DNA from: Bacteriovorax stolpii
GTDB lineage: Bacteria > Bdellovibrionota > Bacteriovoracia > Bacteriovoracales > Bacteriovoracaceae
Direction of reading: 5' to 3'
DNA: 5,018 nt
Assembly (NCBI GenBank): GCA_945862475.1
Contig: CAMAYW010000217.1
Coordinates: forward strand, 1-5,018
The notes beneath the pieces are model-generated. The model searched no databases, had not been told where the DNA came from, and worked only from the letters and a program-made list of their open reading frames with translations. A program made the position numbers and the translations under genes. Of the stretch, positions 1 to 5,018 are shown in pieces. The first letter of the stretch is position 1. Each line of letters opens with the position of its first letter.

Positions 1-1041
1 GGGGCGAAGCACTTCCTTTCCAAATTTAAAATTAAAGATCAACTTCCGGCGTACATTCAAAAATTTATTCACGCCCGAGATTCTATATTTGATAAAATTA
101 TTAAAGAGGATTTTATCACTCAAGATGAGGAACTTATCCAGGAAATCAAACGCTTATGTGATATCAACTGGAAAGGCCAAACGCTTTTTATCTCTGGCCC
201 AACGGGGACCGGAAAGTCACTTTTGGGGAAACTCATTCATGAAATCACGCATCCGGAAGCGAACATTGTTCATTTAAATTGTTCGGAAGTTTCAGAAAAT
301 CTCCTGGAATCTGAACTCTTTGGGCATGAAAAAGGGGCTTTTACAGGTGCAGATCATAAGAAAGATGGAAAGCTCAAACTGGCCCATGGGGGAACGCTCT
401 TTCTAGATGAAGTGGCCACCATGCCTATGTCTATGCAGCAAAAGTTATTAAAAGCTTTAGATGAAAAAACCTTTTATCCAGTGGGAGCATCAACTCCCGT
501 GAGAGCAGAATTTACCCTCGTAACGGCGACTTGTGAAAATATCCAGGATAAAATTTCTAAAAAAGAGTTTAGAGAAGATTTTTTTCATAGGATCACGGGG
601 TTTCAGTTTCACCTTAAATCTCTCTCAGAAAGACCCAATGATATTGAATTATTAGTAAAGCATTTTCAAAAAAAATCGCCACGACGATTTGTCATAAGAC
701 CCGAGGCGATGGATCTATTAAAGAAACACTCTTGGAAGGGAAATATTCGAGAATTAAGAAAAACATGTGAGCGTTTTTCACAAGGCATTTCAGGGATCAT
801 CGATGAAGCTCTCGTGAGAAAGATGCTCGGATTAGAGGTCACAAATTTTACAGTAAAAGAGAATTGGGAAGATCATGTCTTCGAGCATGGACTTAGATCC
901 TATATTTCTCAAATTGAAAAGAGGGCCGTGGAAGAGGCGATGATGAGAAACCAAGGAAAAATCACCGCTTGTATTAAAGACCTTAAAATTTCAAGTTCGG
1001 CTTTTTACAGAATTCTTCAAGAAAATAAGCTTCAATTATAG
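1..1041 (+). CDS. Sigma-54-dependent transcriptional activator (enhancer-binding protein), 5'-truncated by window edge
   Basis: The frame is open from the first base, so the true start lies upstream; 346 codons are visible. The first in-frame ATG (223) follows the Walker A motif and cannot be the start. Counting from the first visible codon: Walker A GPTGTGKS at 66-73; the sigma-54-contacting GAFTGA loop at 112-117; Walker B GGTLFLDE ending at Glu137; arginine-finger pair Arg191 and Arg197 (FREDFFHR); sensor II in WKGNIREL with Arg250; and a Fis-type helix-turn-helix at about 317-343. Proteins of this family hydrolyse ATP as ring oligomers to remodel sigma-54 RNA polymerase from an upstream enhancer. 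The sensor I position, usually ATN, reads ATC (Cys178). Residues 1-60 are a charged helical linker; the sensory domain is not visible, so the signal is unknown. A sigma-54 promoter begins at the base after the stop codon, making the downstream cluster the obvious target (inference). Family assignment is very secure. Confidence 0.96.
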   Translation, partial: GAKHFLSKFKIKDQLPAYIQKFIHARDSIFDKIIKEDFITQDEELIQEIKRLCDINWKGQTLFISGPTGTGKSLLGKLIHEITHPEANIVHLNCSEVSENLLESELFGHEKGAFTGADHKKDGKLKLAHGGTLFLDEVATMPMSMQQKLLKALDEKTFYPVGASTPVRAEFTLVTATCENIQDKISKKEFREDFFHRITGFQFHLKSLSERPNDIELLVKHFQKKSPRRFVIRPEAMDLLKKHSWKGNIRELRKTCERFSQGISGIIDEALVRKMLGLEVTNFTVKENWEDHVFEHGLRSYISQIEKRAVEEAMMRNQGKITACIKDLKISSSAFYRILQENKLQL

Positions 1042-1058
1042 TTGGCACGGTCCTTGCT
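1042..1058 (+). promoter_or_regulatory. Sigma-54 (RpoN) -24/-12 promoter
   Basis: The sequence TTGGCACGGTCCTTGCT matches the known consensus (YTGGCACG-N4-TTGCW) at essentially every informative position. The invariant GG is at 1044-1045 and the invariant GC at 1056-1057, separated by exactly 10 bases. The predicted transcription start is near 1069, giving a leader of about 29 bases before the ATG at 1098. The element starts immediately after the TAG of the enhancer-binding protein gene. Activator sites at the usual 80-150 base distance would therefore lie inside that coding sequence. Confidence 0.9.
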
Positions 1059-1084
1059 CTAGGGGTCTACATCTGAATAAAAAC

Positions 1085-1089
1085 AGGAG
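1085..1089 (+). promoter_or_regulatory. Shine-Dalgarno site of the small helix-turn-helix gene
   Basis: AGGAG lies 8 bases before the ATG at 1098. It fixes the start of the first gene of the sigma-54-driven cluster and falls within the predicted short leader (about 1069-1097). Confidence 0.8.
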
Positions 1090-1097
1090 TAGCCCAG

Positions 1098-1445
1098 ATG
1101 TCCCTACAAAATAGCACGATTCAACGTTATCGCCTCTTCTATCCACAAGAAACACTACGTGAAATCTCCGCCCGAACGGGCATCCAAATCACCCGAGTTT
1201 TTCGTCTCGTTAATGGCAAACCCATGAGACTAAAAGAATTCGAGGCCTTCGAGAAAGCGATTCAAATAAAAATCGCCGAGAATCCAAATCAATCCCGCCT
1301 GAACAAGAACATAGAAGAGGCTTCTTCCATTCTCAGTCACGAAGAGCTTGGAAGGATCGCAGATTATATAGAGCGGAAGGTGAATACGAGAAAATTTACG
1401 CGAAATTTATTAAGCCCAATATTTGAAGAAGCAGTTATCGCTTAA
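1098..1445 (+). CDS. Small helix-turn-helix DNA-binding protein, function unknown
   Basis: A 115-residue cytoplasmic protein with no signal peptide or membrane segment. Residues 18-56 look like a lambda-repressor/XRE-like helix-turn-helix. A first helix (ETLREISARTG) is followed by a turn and a probable recognition helix (QITRVFRLVNG), then a further helix around 45-56; the NGKPMRLKEFEAF pattern resembles that of repressor-type domains. The C-terminal half (71-115) is predicted helical and charged (for example EELGRIADYIERKV) and might serve in dimerisation or partner binding. It is the first gene after the sigma-54 promoter and has a good ribosome site. Its stop codon overlaps the Shine-Dalgarno site of the next gene, so the two are probably translationally coupled. 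I do not recognise a named family. DNA binding is inferred from the helix pattern and the targets are unknown. Confidence 0.85.
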   Translation: MSLQNSTIQRYRLFYPQETLREISARTGIQITRVFRLVNGKPMRLKEFEAFEKAIQIKIAENPNQSRLNKNIEEASSILSHEELGRIADYIERKVNTRKFTRNLLSPIFEEAVIA

Positions 1446-1449
1446 GGAG
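1444..1449 (+). promoter_or_regulatory. Shine-Dalgarno site overlapping the upstream stop codon
   Basis: AAGGAG shares its first two bases with the TAA stop of the preceding gene and lies 5 bases before the ATG at 1455. This arrangement supports co-transcription and possibly coupled translation of the two small regulators. Confidence 0.8.
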
Positions 1450-1454
1450 TTTTT

Positions 1455-1931
1455 ATGAAAGGTCTCACTTCATTAGAAAGAATAATTGTAGAAAGTCTTG
1501 GAAAGCATGGTCAACCGTTTGAGACGATTCAAGAACAAACAGGACTCCAGGAGAATGTGTGCTTTAATTTACTTCAAGCTCTTATTTTAAAAGGGATCAT
1601 TTCCTTTGAGAAAAAAACATACCAAATAAATCCTCGTATCAGTCCTCTTATTATTGAGGAAAAAAATGGTCAAGAGGCGAAGAAAGCTGAATCCCTTGAA
1701 GTAATTGAAGCCATTGCTGATATGAAGGAAGATAAACTCTACCGTTTTCAAAAAATTGCACTCGATGAAAAAGATGAAAAAATATTTAAAGCGATGCTAC
1801 ATAACCTTGAATCATTTTTGAAAGAGGCGAATGAAAAGTCTCAAAGTTCAACTCTCTTAAAGGATAAGAAAATTATCTTTTGGGGAATGAGTGATGTGCA
1901 GAAAGTCGTGAAACAAATTGTGAAAGGGTAA
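1455..1931 (+). CDS. Winged-helix-like protein with helical C-terminal region, function unknown
   Basis: A 158-residue soluble protein with three apparent parts. Residues 4-60 have the pattern of a winged helix-turn-helix: a first helix (SLERIIVESLGKHG), a second (FETIQEQTG), a probable recognition helix (ENVCFNLLQALILKG), then a short beta wing ending in YQINP. Residues 78-130 are strongly helical and charged, with spaced hydrophobics compatible with a coiled coil or dimerisation helix. The tail (133-158) holds a compact hydrophobic motif, KKIIFWGMSDVQKVVKQIV, that looks like a strand followed by a helix and could be an interaction motif. It is the second gene of the sigma-54-driven cluster, 9 bases after its neighbour and 3 bases before the lipoprotein gene. 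Family and target are not recognised. Binding to DNA is inferred, and a protein-protein role for the winged helix is equally possible. Confidence 0.82.
   Translation: MKGLTSLERIIVESLGKHGQPFETIQEQTGLQENVCFNLLQALILKGIISFEKKTYQINPRISPLIIEEKNGQEAKKAESLEVIEAIADMKEDKLYRFQKIALDEKDEKIFKAMLHNLESFLKEANEKSQSSTLLKDKKIIFWGMSDVQKVVKQIVKG
1923..1928 (+). promoter_or_regulatory. Ribosome binding site of the lipoprotein gene, inside the preceding coding sequence
   Basis: AAAGGG lies within the last codons of the upstream gene, 6 bases before the ATG at 1935. Only 3 bases separate the two genes, which supports one polycistronic message. Confidence 0.6.
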
Positions 1932-1934
1932 AAG

Positions 1935-3284
1935 ATGAAATTCATTTTTCTATTAATTCTCGTATCGTGTGGAAAACATGAGGAGCCCAAATATGTCGAC
2001 ATCAGAGATAAAGACGGGGATCAACTTCTGAATCATGAGGAGGAATCCATCCAGAAATATATCGCTCATATCGATGAGGTTAAAAAAGTTCATGGATCTC
2101 TGTCTTTTAAGGAAAAAGAATTTCAAGAGATTCCAATCAGTAATGATTTTTCAATAAAAGATAAAATCCTTAACGACATGACGATTGATGAGCGATTTCT
2201 TCCAAATGAATCTCACCTACTAGAGGGCGAGAAGTTAAAGATCCAGACAAAAGTGGCCCCTTTACTAACAAAATCTTTTTATCAAGTGGATCTTAAGTTT
2301 TCACAGGACTCAGACTCGGCCAATGAATTAATTCTTAAAACGAGCGATGGAGAAATGATCCTCGGGAAATGGGAAGATGAGATGATTTTTCAATTATCGA
2401 AAGAAAACCTATCTGGAATTCTAAGGGGAGAATTCTTCTTACTTCTTAGAAAAAATCTCACCTTAGACAAAATTCAATCCATTAAAAAGAAAACTTATAA
2501 ACTTCATCTCATGAGTAAACAGAAAACAGAGATTATGTATGTCTCAAAAGAATTAGGAACTGAGGCGATCAAGCATTCATTAGGTATTTATCAAACTGCT
2601 CCCTATATTGAGGACCATCTTTTAATGAACGAAGATCAATCGGAATCTCCTCAATGGTTTCTCAAAGAACTACAAAACGGTGATAAGTTTCTAGTTCATA
2701 TTTCTCCCAAAGAATTAAGTGAAAAATTAAAAAGTCATTTTGTTCAAAAGAAGCATCAACTTCTAAGGTTAAATGGACAATCGACGACTCACGTTCAGTT
2801 ATCGAATTCAAAAAATGCAAAAGTGTACTTAAAAATTCACTCTTTCGATCAAACCTTTAGGACATTTAAAGAAGTTACAAAAAACATCAAGCATGGCCAT
2901 GGAGGTGGAGGAGGAGCACATGGAAATGGCCCCGATCGAGTGACTTGCACTCACTTTATGAGAGTCATTGATCAAGAAACTCACCACACTCCAACGATTG
3001 ATTATTTAATTAAAAACATCAATGAGGTGGAGTTAATTGAAAATATGACCATTTTTCAAGGAAGTCAGGGCCTAGGAGATGAGTGGGTACTGAACTTCGT
3101 CAAAACACCTGAAAACATGTCCTTTTCACTTAATCATTTAAAAACTGATTCATTCGTCCTAACTGGAGAATACCACAACAGTTGTTCTTTTTTACCTAGC
3201 CGTGAAAGGGAAGCCTCAACTTATTCTAATCTTGAGGGTAAGTTAAGTATTGAAATTGAAAGCTTTGTTGAGAAGATTTTGTAA
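1935..3284 (+). CDS. Predicted outer-membrane lipoprotein with EF-hand-type loop and Gly/His-rich segment
   Basis: A 449-residue protein. It starts with a very short but complete lipoprotein signal: Met-Lys, a hydrophobic run (FIFLLIL), then lipobox LVSC with Cys12 as the lipidated residue. Gly at +2 argues against the inner-membrane retention signal typical of Asp at that position, so outer-membrane sorting is likely. Residues 25-36 (DKDGDQLLNHEE) fit a 12-residue EF-hand calcium loop, with acidic residues at loop positions 1, 3, 5 and 12 and a hydrophobic at 8. The middle (about 110-315) is charged and strand-rich with no family I recognise. Residues 320-332 form a Gly/His stretch (HGHGGGGGAHGNG). 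It is followed by Cys338 and later Cys417, the only cysteines I noted after the lipid Cys, which could form a disulfide. It is the last gene of the sigma-54-driven cluster. A calcium-dependent envelope, adhesion or surface role is possible but is inference; the lipoprotein call is strong. Confidence 0.88.
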   Translation: MKFIFLLILVSCGKHEEPKYVDIRDKDGDQLLNHEEESIQKYIAHIDEVKKVHGSLSFKEKEFQEIPISNDFSIKDKILNDMTIDERFLPNESHLLEGEKLKIQTKVAPLLTKSFYQVDLKFSQDSDSANELILKTSDGEMILGKWEDEMIFQLSKENLSGILRGEFFLLLRKNLTLDKIQSIKKKTYKLHLMSKQKTEIMYVSKELGTEAIKHSLGIYQTAPYIEDHLLMNEDQSESPQWFLKELQNGDKFLVHISPKELSEKLKSHFVQKKHQLLRLNGQSTTHVQLSNSKNAKVYLKIHSFDQTFRTFKEVTKNIKHGHGGGGGAHGNGPDRVTCTHFMRVIDQETHHTPTIDYLIKNINEVELIENMTIFQGSQGLGDEWVLNFVKTPENMSFSLNHLKTDSFVLTGEYHNSCSFLPSREREASTYSNLEGKLSIEIESFVEKIL

Positions 3285-3296
3285 AACACGTACAAT
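3268..3296 (+). promoter_or_regulatory. Sigma-70-type promoter predicted to give a leaderless message
   Basis: A -35 box TTGAGA (3268-3273, 5 of 6 to consensus) and a -10 box TACAAT (3291-3296, 5 of 6) are separated by exactly 17 bases. With the last base of the -10 box at -7, the expected transcription start is 3303, the A of the ATG of the downstream hydrolase. The -35 box lies inside the end of the lipoprotein gene. No Shine-Dalgarno sequence is present in 3285-3302. Confidence 0.6.
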
Positions 3297-3302
3297 AGTC
3301 GA

Positions 3303-4076
3303 ATGAATCTCGTTCTTATTAGTTCAAATATCCGTTTTGATAATCCCGACGATGGGGCCAATGCCTGGCCTCATCGAAAGGCCATCCTTTCAGAAATTCT
3401 TCTCTCGCATGATCCCCATATAATCGCCACTCAAGAAGGAAGAAAGGGACAGTTAAAAGAATTTGGTGATCTTCTAGGTCCATTTGAAATTGTTGATCAC
3501 CACCGAGAGTGGATAGACGAGAGAATGTATCCAAGTTTTTTTCTTAAAAAGGAAAAATTTAAGCTTCTATCGAGTAATGATTTTTGGTTATCGGAGACAC
3601 CTCATCAAGCTGGGAGTCTTTCTTTTGGAAGTGCTTTCCCAAGACTTATGACATGGATGAACTTGAGGCCAGAAAATTGCAATCAAGACCTTTTGATTGT
3701 GAATACTCATTTAGATCATATCAAATCAGAAACGAGATTTGAGCAAATAAAGGTCTTAGCTGAAGGCATAAAAAAAGTAAAAAACCAGGATGCGAAACTT
3801 ATCATCATGGGAGACTTTAATGACGGCCCTCAGAGTGAAATTAGAAAATATTTAAATCAAGCCTTTCCGGAACTTCATGATAGCTGGACTTTACATAATC
3901 AATACGAAGAAACCTCACACCATTCCTTTAATGGTGAAAATAACAATGGCTCTAGGATTGATTGGGTCCTAGCTGACAGAGAGCTTGAGATCGAAGAATG
4001 TTTTCTCGAGAAAAAAACCATGAACGGGAAGTATCCATCTGATCACTTCCCTGTTGTTTGTAAAATTAAGCTTTAA
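3303..4076 (+). CDS. Endonuclease/exonuclease/phosphatase-family metal-dependent hydrolase
   Basis: A 257-residue protein with the full set of motifs of the exonuclease III / DNase I / phosphatase fold: Asn9 in the first strand, Glu45 (IIATQE) for metal binding, His136 in VNTHLD, Asp171 and Asn173 in GDFND, Asp220 in SRIDWVL, and the terminal Asp247-His248 pair (SDHFP). The WPHRKA segment and the FWLSETP segment (94-100) resemble the small stand-alone hydrolase subgroup (COG3568-like), which acts on phosphodiester or phosphoester substrates. The exact substrate cannot be read from sequence. There is no signal peptide, so it is probably cytoplasmic. The start is firm: the only codons between the upstream in-frame stop (3282-3284) and this ATG contain no alternative start, and Asn9 must be near the N-terminus. 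It lacks a Shine-Dalgarno site and is probably leaderless. It ends 11 bases inside the convergent decarboxylase gene. Confidence 0.93.
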   Translation: MNLVLISSNIRFDNPDDGANAWPHRKAILSEILLSHDPHIIATQEGRKGQLKEFGDLLGPFEIVDHHREWIDERMYPSFFLKKEKFKLLSSNDFWLSETPHQAGSLSFGSAFPRLMTWMNLRPENCNQDLLIVNTHLDHIKSETRFEQIKVLAEGIKKVKNQDAKLIIMGDFNDGPQSEIRKYLNQAFPELHDSWTLHNQYEETSHHSFNGENNNGSRIDWVLADRELEIEECFLEKKTMNGKYPSDHFPVVCKIKL

Positions 4077-4995
4077 TCGCAACCTCAGACCCTAACTGAA
4101 GATAAGTCTCTATGCCCTTACAGGTATTCGTAACAATATCCTGAGAAGGCTTCCATGCCCCTTTCTCACCTAAAAGGACAACCGTTGATCCACCGAAAAG
4201 AAAATATCCTTTCTCCTCTCCTCTCATAAATGGTTTATTCCAGCGATGAGATTGAACGATTTTTCCGACACAAATGGCACCGACTTCTATGTAGGCAAGT
4301 CGACCAAAGTTTTCCGTTTGAAGGATCGAAACATGTCTTTCATTTTTAATAAAAATTTGATTCTTATGTTGAAGGGCGAATGGATTAACAGAATCATAAG
4401 CACCAGGAACTCGAAAATTATCTAAAACCTTTCCGCTATCTGGGTAATGATAGCGATGGTAATCCACTGGACATAATCGCGCGATAAGAAGAGGGCCACC
4501 TTCAAAAATTTTAGCGACCTGATCGTTTCCAACAAGATCTTTCGCCTTAAGATAATTTCCCTTTACTGGATAGACAGACGTTTCATTGACGGCTTCAAAA
4601 CCAACATAACGGGCCTCTGCGAAAGCTGGCATTCTCTGGGGATCAGTAACAAACGATCTTTTCCCAAGCTTAAATCGGCGAATAAAAAACTCATTAAAAG
4701 TTCTGTAGGAATCTCTAGGATCAAGAGAAGGTCTGGTACCGGCTTCATATTCATCGATTTGAATATTAAATTTTTCTATAAAAGGTCTTACCTTTTTATG
4801 GCTCGAGGGAAGATCTTGGAAGGCACCATAGGCCCTACTAAAATATTTGTTGGTGAAGATATTTCCAACCTTTTGCCCAGCAGAAGAAGTGTAGAGAAAC
4901 TTAATGAACCAATCTCCGTAAACCTTTTCAATTTCAGTGTTTCCCGTCTTTCTGTTGAAATATTTAATTTCTGGTGGATTGCTGACTGTTGTCAT
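4066..4995 (-). CDS. psd: Phosphatidylserine decarboxylase proenzyme
   Basis: A 309-residue protein that decarboxylates phosphatidylserine to phosphatidylethanolamine at the cytoplasmic membrane. Family signatures in order: FNEFFIRRF (100-108), the catalytic-His segment DYHRYHYP (His180, His183), an IEVGA..VGKI block (236-246), and the self-cleavage site FGGST (267-271). Cleavage before Ser270 would give the beta chain and a pyruvoyl-capped alpha chain of about 40 residues. The tail DIVTNTCKGIETYLQLG also matches the family. The usual catalytic Asp motif (SPADGR-like) is replaced by MPAFAEAR at 122-129, where Glu127 probably takes the Asp place; otherwise nothing suggests decay. Length is ordinary for the type with a short N-terminus, and no clear transmembrane helix is visible. 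A good ribosome site precedes the start. The gene stands alone and converges with the upstream hydrolase; no phosphatidylserine synthase is in the window. Confidence 0.95.
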   Translation of the reverse strand: MTTVSNPPEIKYFNRKTGNTEIEKVYGDWFIKFLYTSSAGQKVGNIFTNKYFSRAYGAFQDLPSSHKKVRPFIEKFNIQIDEYEAGTRPSLDPRDSYRTFNEFFIRRFKLGKRSFVTDPQRMPAFAEARYVGFEAVNETSVYPVKGNYLKAKDLVGNDQVAKIFEGGPLLIARLCPVDYHRYHYPDSGKVLDNFRVPGAYDSVNPFALQHKNQIFIKNERHVSILQTENFGRLAYIEVGAICVGKIVQSHRWNKPFMRGEEKGYFLFGGSTVVLLGEKGAWKPSQDIVTNTCKGIETYLQLGSEVAIKA

Positions 4996-5004
4996 TAAGT
5001 TAAT

Positions 5005-5009
5005 TCCTC
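5005..5009 (-). promoter_or_regulatory. Shine-Dalgarno site of the phosphatidylserine decarboxylase gene
   Basis: Read on the minus strand, GAGGA (within AAGAGGAA) lies 9 bases upstream of the ATG at 4995-4993 and supports that start. The promoter itself must lie beyond the window edge. Confidence 0.75.
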
Positions 5010-5018
5010 TTGGGTGTT

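Noticed and set aside
89..277. A 62-codon plus-strand open frame inside the sigma-54 activator gene
   Set aside because: It overlaps the Walker A region of the AAA+ domain in another frame; shadow of the real gene.
667..690. AAATCG...CGATTT inverted repeat
   Set aside because: A six-base repeat inside well-conserved AAA+ coding sequence; no flanking features suggest a site.
1013..1023. TTCTTCAAGAA palindrome and nearby TTCAAG/TTCAAT copies as activator binding sites upstream of the sigma-54 promoter
   Set aside because: The centre is only about 50 bases before the predicted start, closer than normal enhancer sites, the TTCAA copies are irregularly spaced, and the bases encode the Fis-type helix-turn-helix.
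3319..3534. A 71-codon open frame on the minus strand inside the hydrolase gene
   Set aside because: It is opposite a strongly supported coding sequence, has no ribosome site I can see and its product resembles nothing; a shadow frame.
4600..4640. A frameshift or sequencing error as the cause of the missing Asp motif in the decarboxylase
   Set aside because: Conserved family sequence continues in the same frame before (FNEFFIRRF) and after (YVGFEAV through DYHRYH), so no frame change is needed.
4780..4796. AAAAGGT-CTT-ACCTTTT inverted repeat, a 7-base stem with a 3-base loop
   Set aside because: It lies inside the conserved N-terminal part of the decarboxylase, is AT-rich and has no following T-run on the minus strand; chance codon composition is the simpler reading.
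4759..4998. A 79-codon plus-strand open frame opposite the decarboxylase start
   Set aside because: It is a complement of the conserved decarboxylase coding sequence with no independent support.

Overview
The window reads as part of a compact, AT-rich chromosome of a Gram-negative bacterium. Genes are tightly packed, purine-rich Shine-Dalgarno sites precede most starts, and the proteins are rich in Lys, Glu and Ile. Outer-membrane-type lipoprotein sorting, a sigma-54 enhancer-binding protein and a phosphatidylserine decarboxylase all fit a Gram-negative cell that makes phosphatidylethanolamine. My best guess is a Bdellovibrionota-like predator of the Bacteriovorax / Halobacteriovorax / Peredibacter kind. 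That rests on overall style, not on a marker gene.

Layout. Positions 1-1041 (+) hold the C-terminal 346 codons of a sigma-54 enhancer-binding protein (AAA+ domain plus Fis-type helix-turn-helix); its N-terminus lies outside the window. Directly after its stop codon is a near-perfect -24/-12 sigma-54 promoter (1042-1058). It points into a tight three-gene cluster: a small helix-turn-helix protein (1098-1445), a winged-helix-like protein (1455-1931) and a large lipoprotein (1935-3284) with an EF-hand-type calcium loop and a Gly/His-rich stretch. Gaps between these three are 3-9 bases, so they look like one transcription unit.

An endonuclease/exonuclease/phosphatase-fold hydrolase follows at 3303-4076 (+). 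It has no Shine-Dalgarno site. A well-spaced sigma-70-type promoter sits so that the expected transcription start falls on the A of its ATG, which suggests a separately transcribed, leaderless message. A phosphatidylserine decarboxylase on the minus strand (4066-4995) converges on it, with an 11-base tail-to-tail overlap.

Working model (inference): the enhancer-binding protein, probably with a signal-sensing N-terminus, activates the sigma-54 promoter beside it. This would express two small DNA-binding proteins and an envelope lipoprotein as a switched module. The hydrolase and the decarboxylase look like independent housekeeping or lipid-metabolism genes. The most interesting unit is the sigma-54-driven cluster 1042-3284, whose three products I cannot assign to a known pathway.
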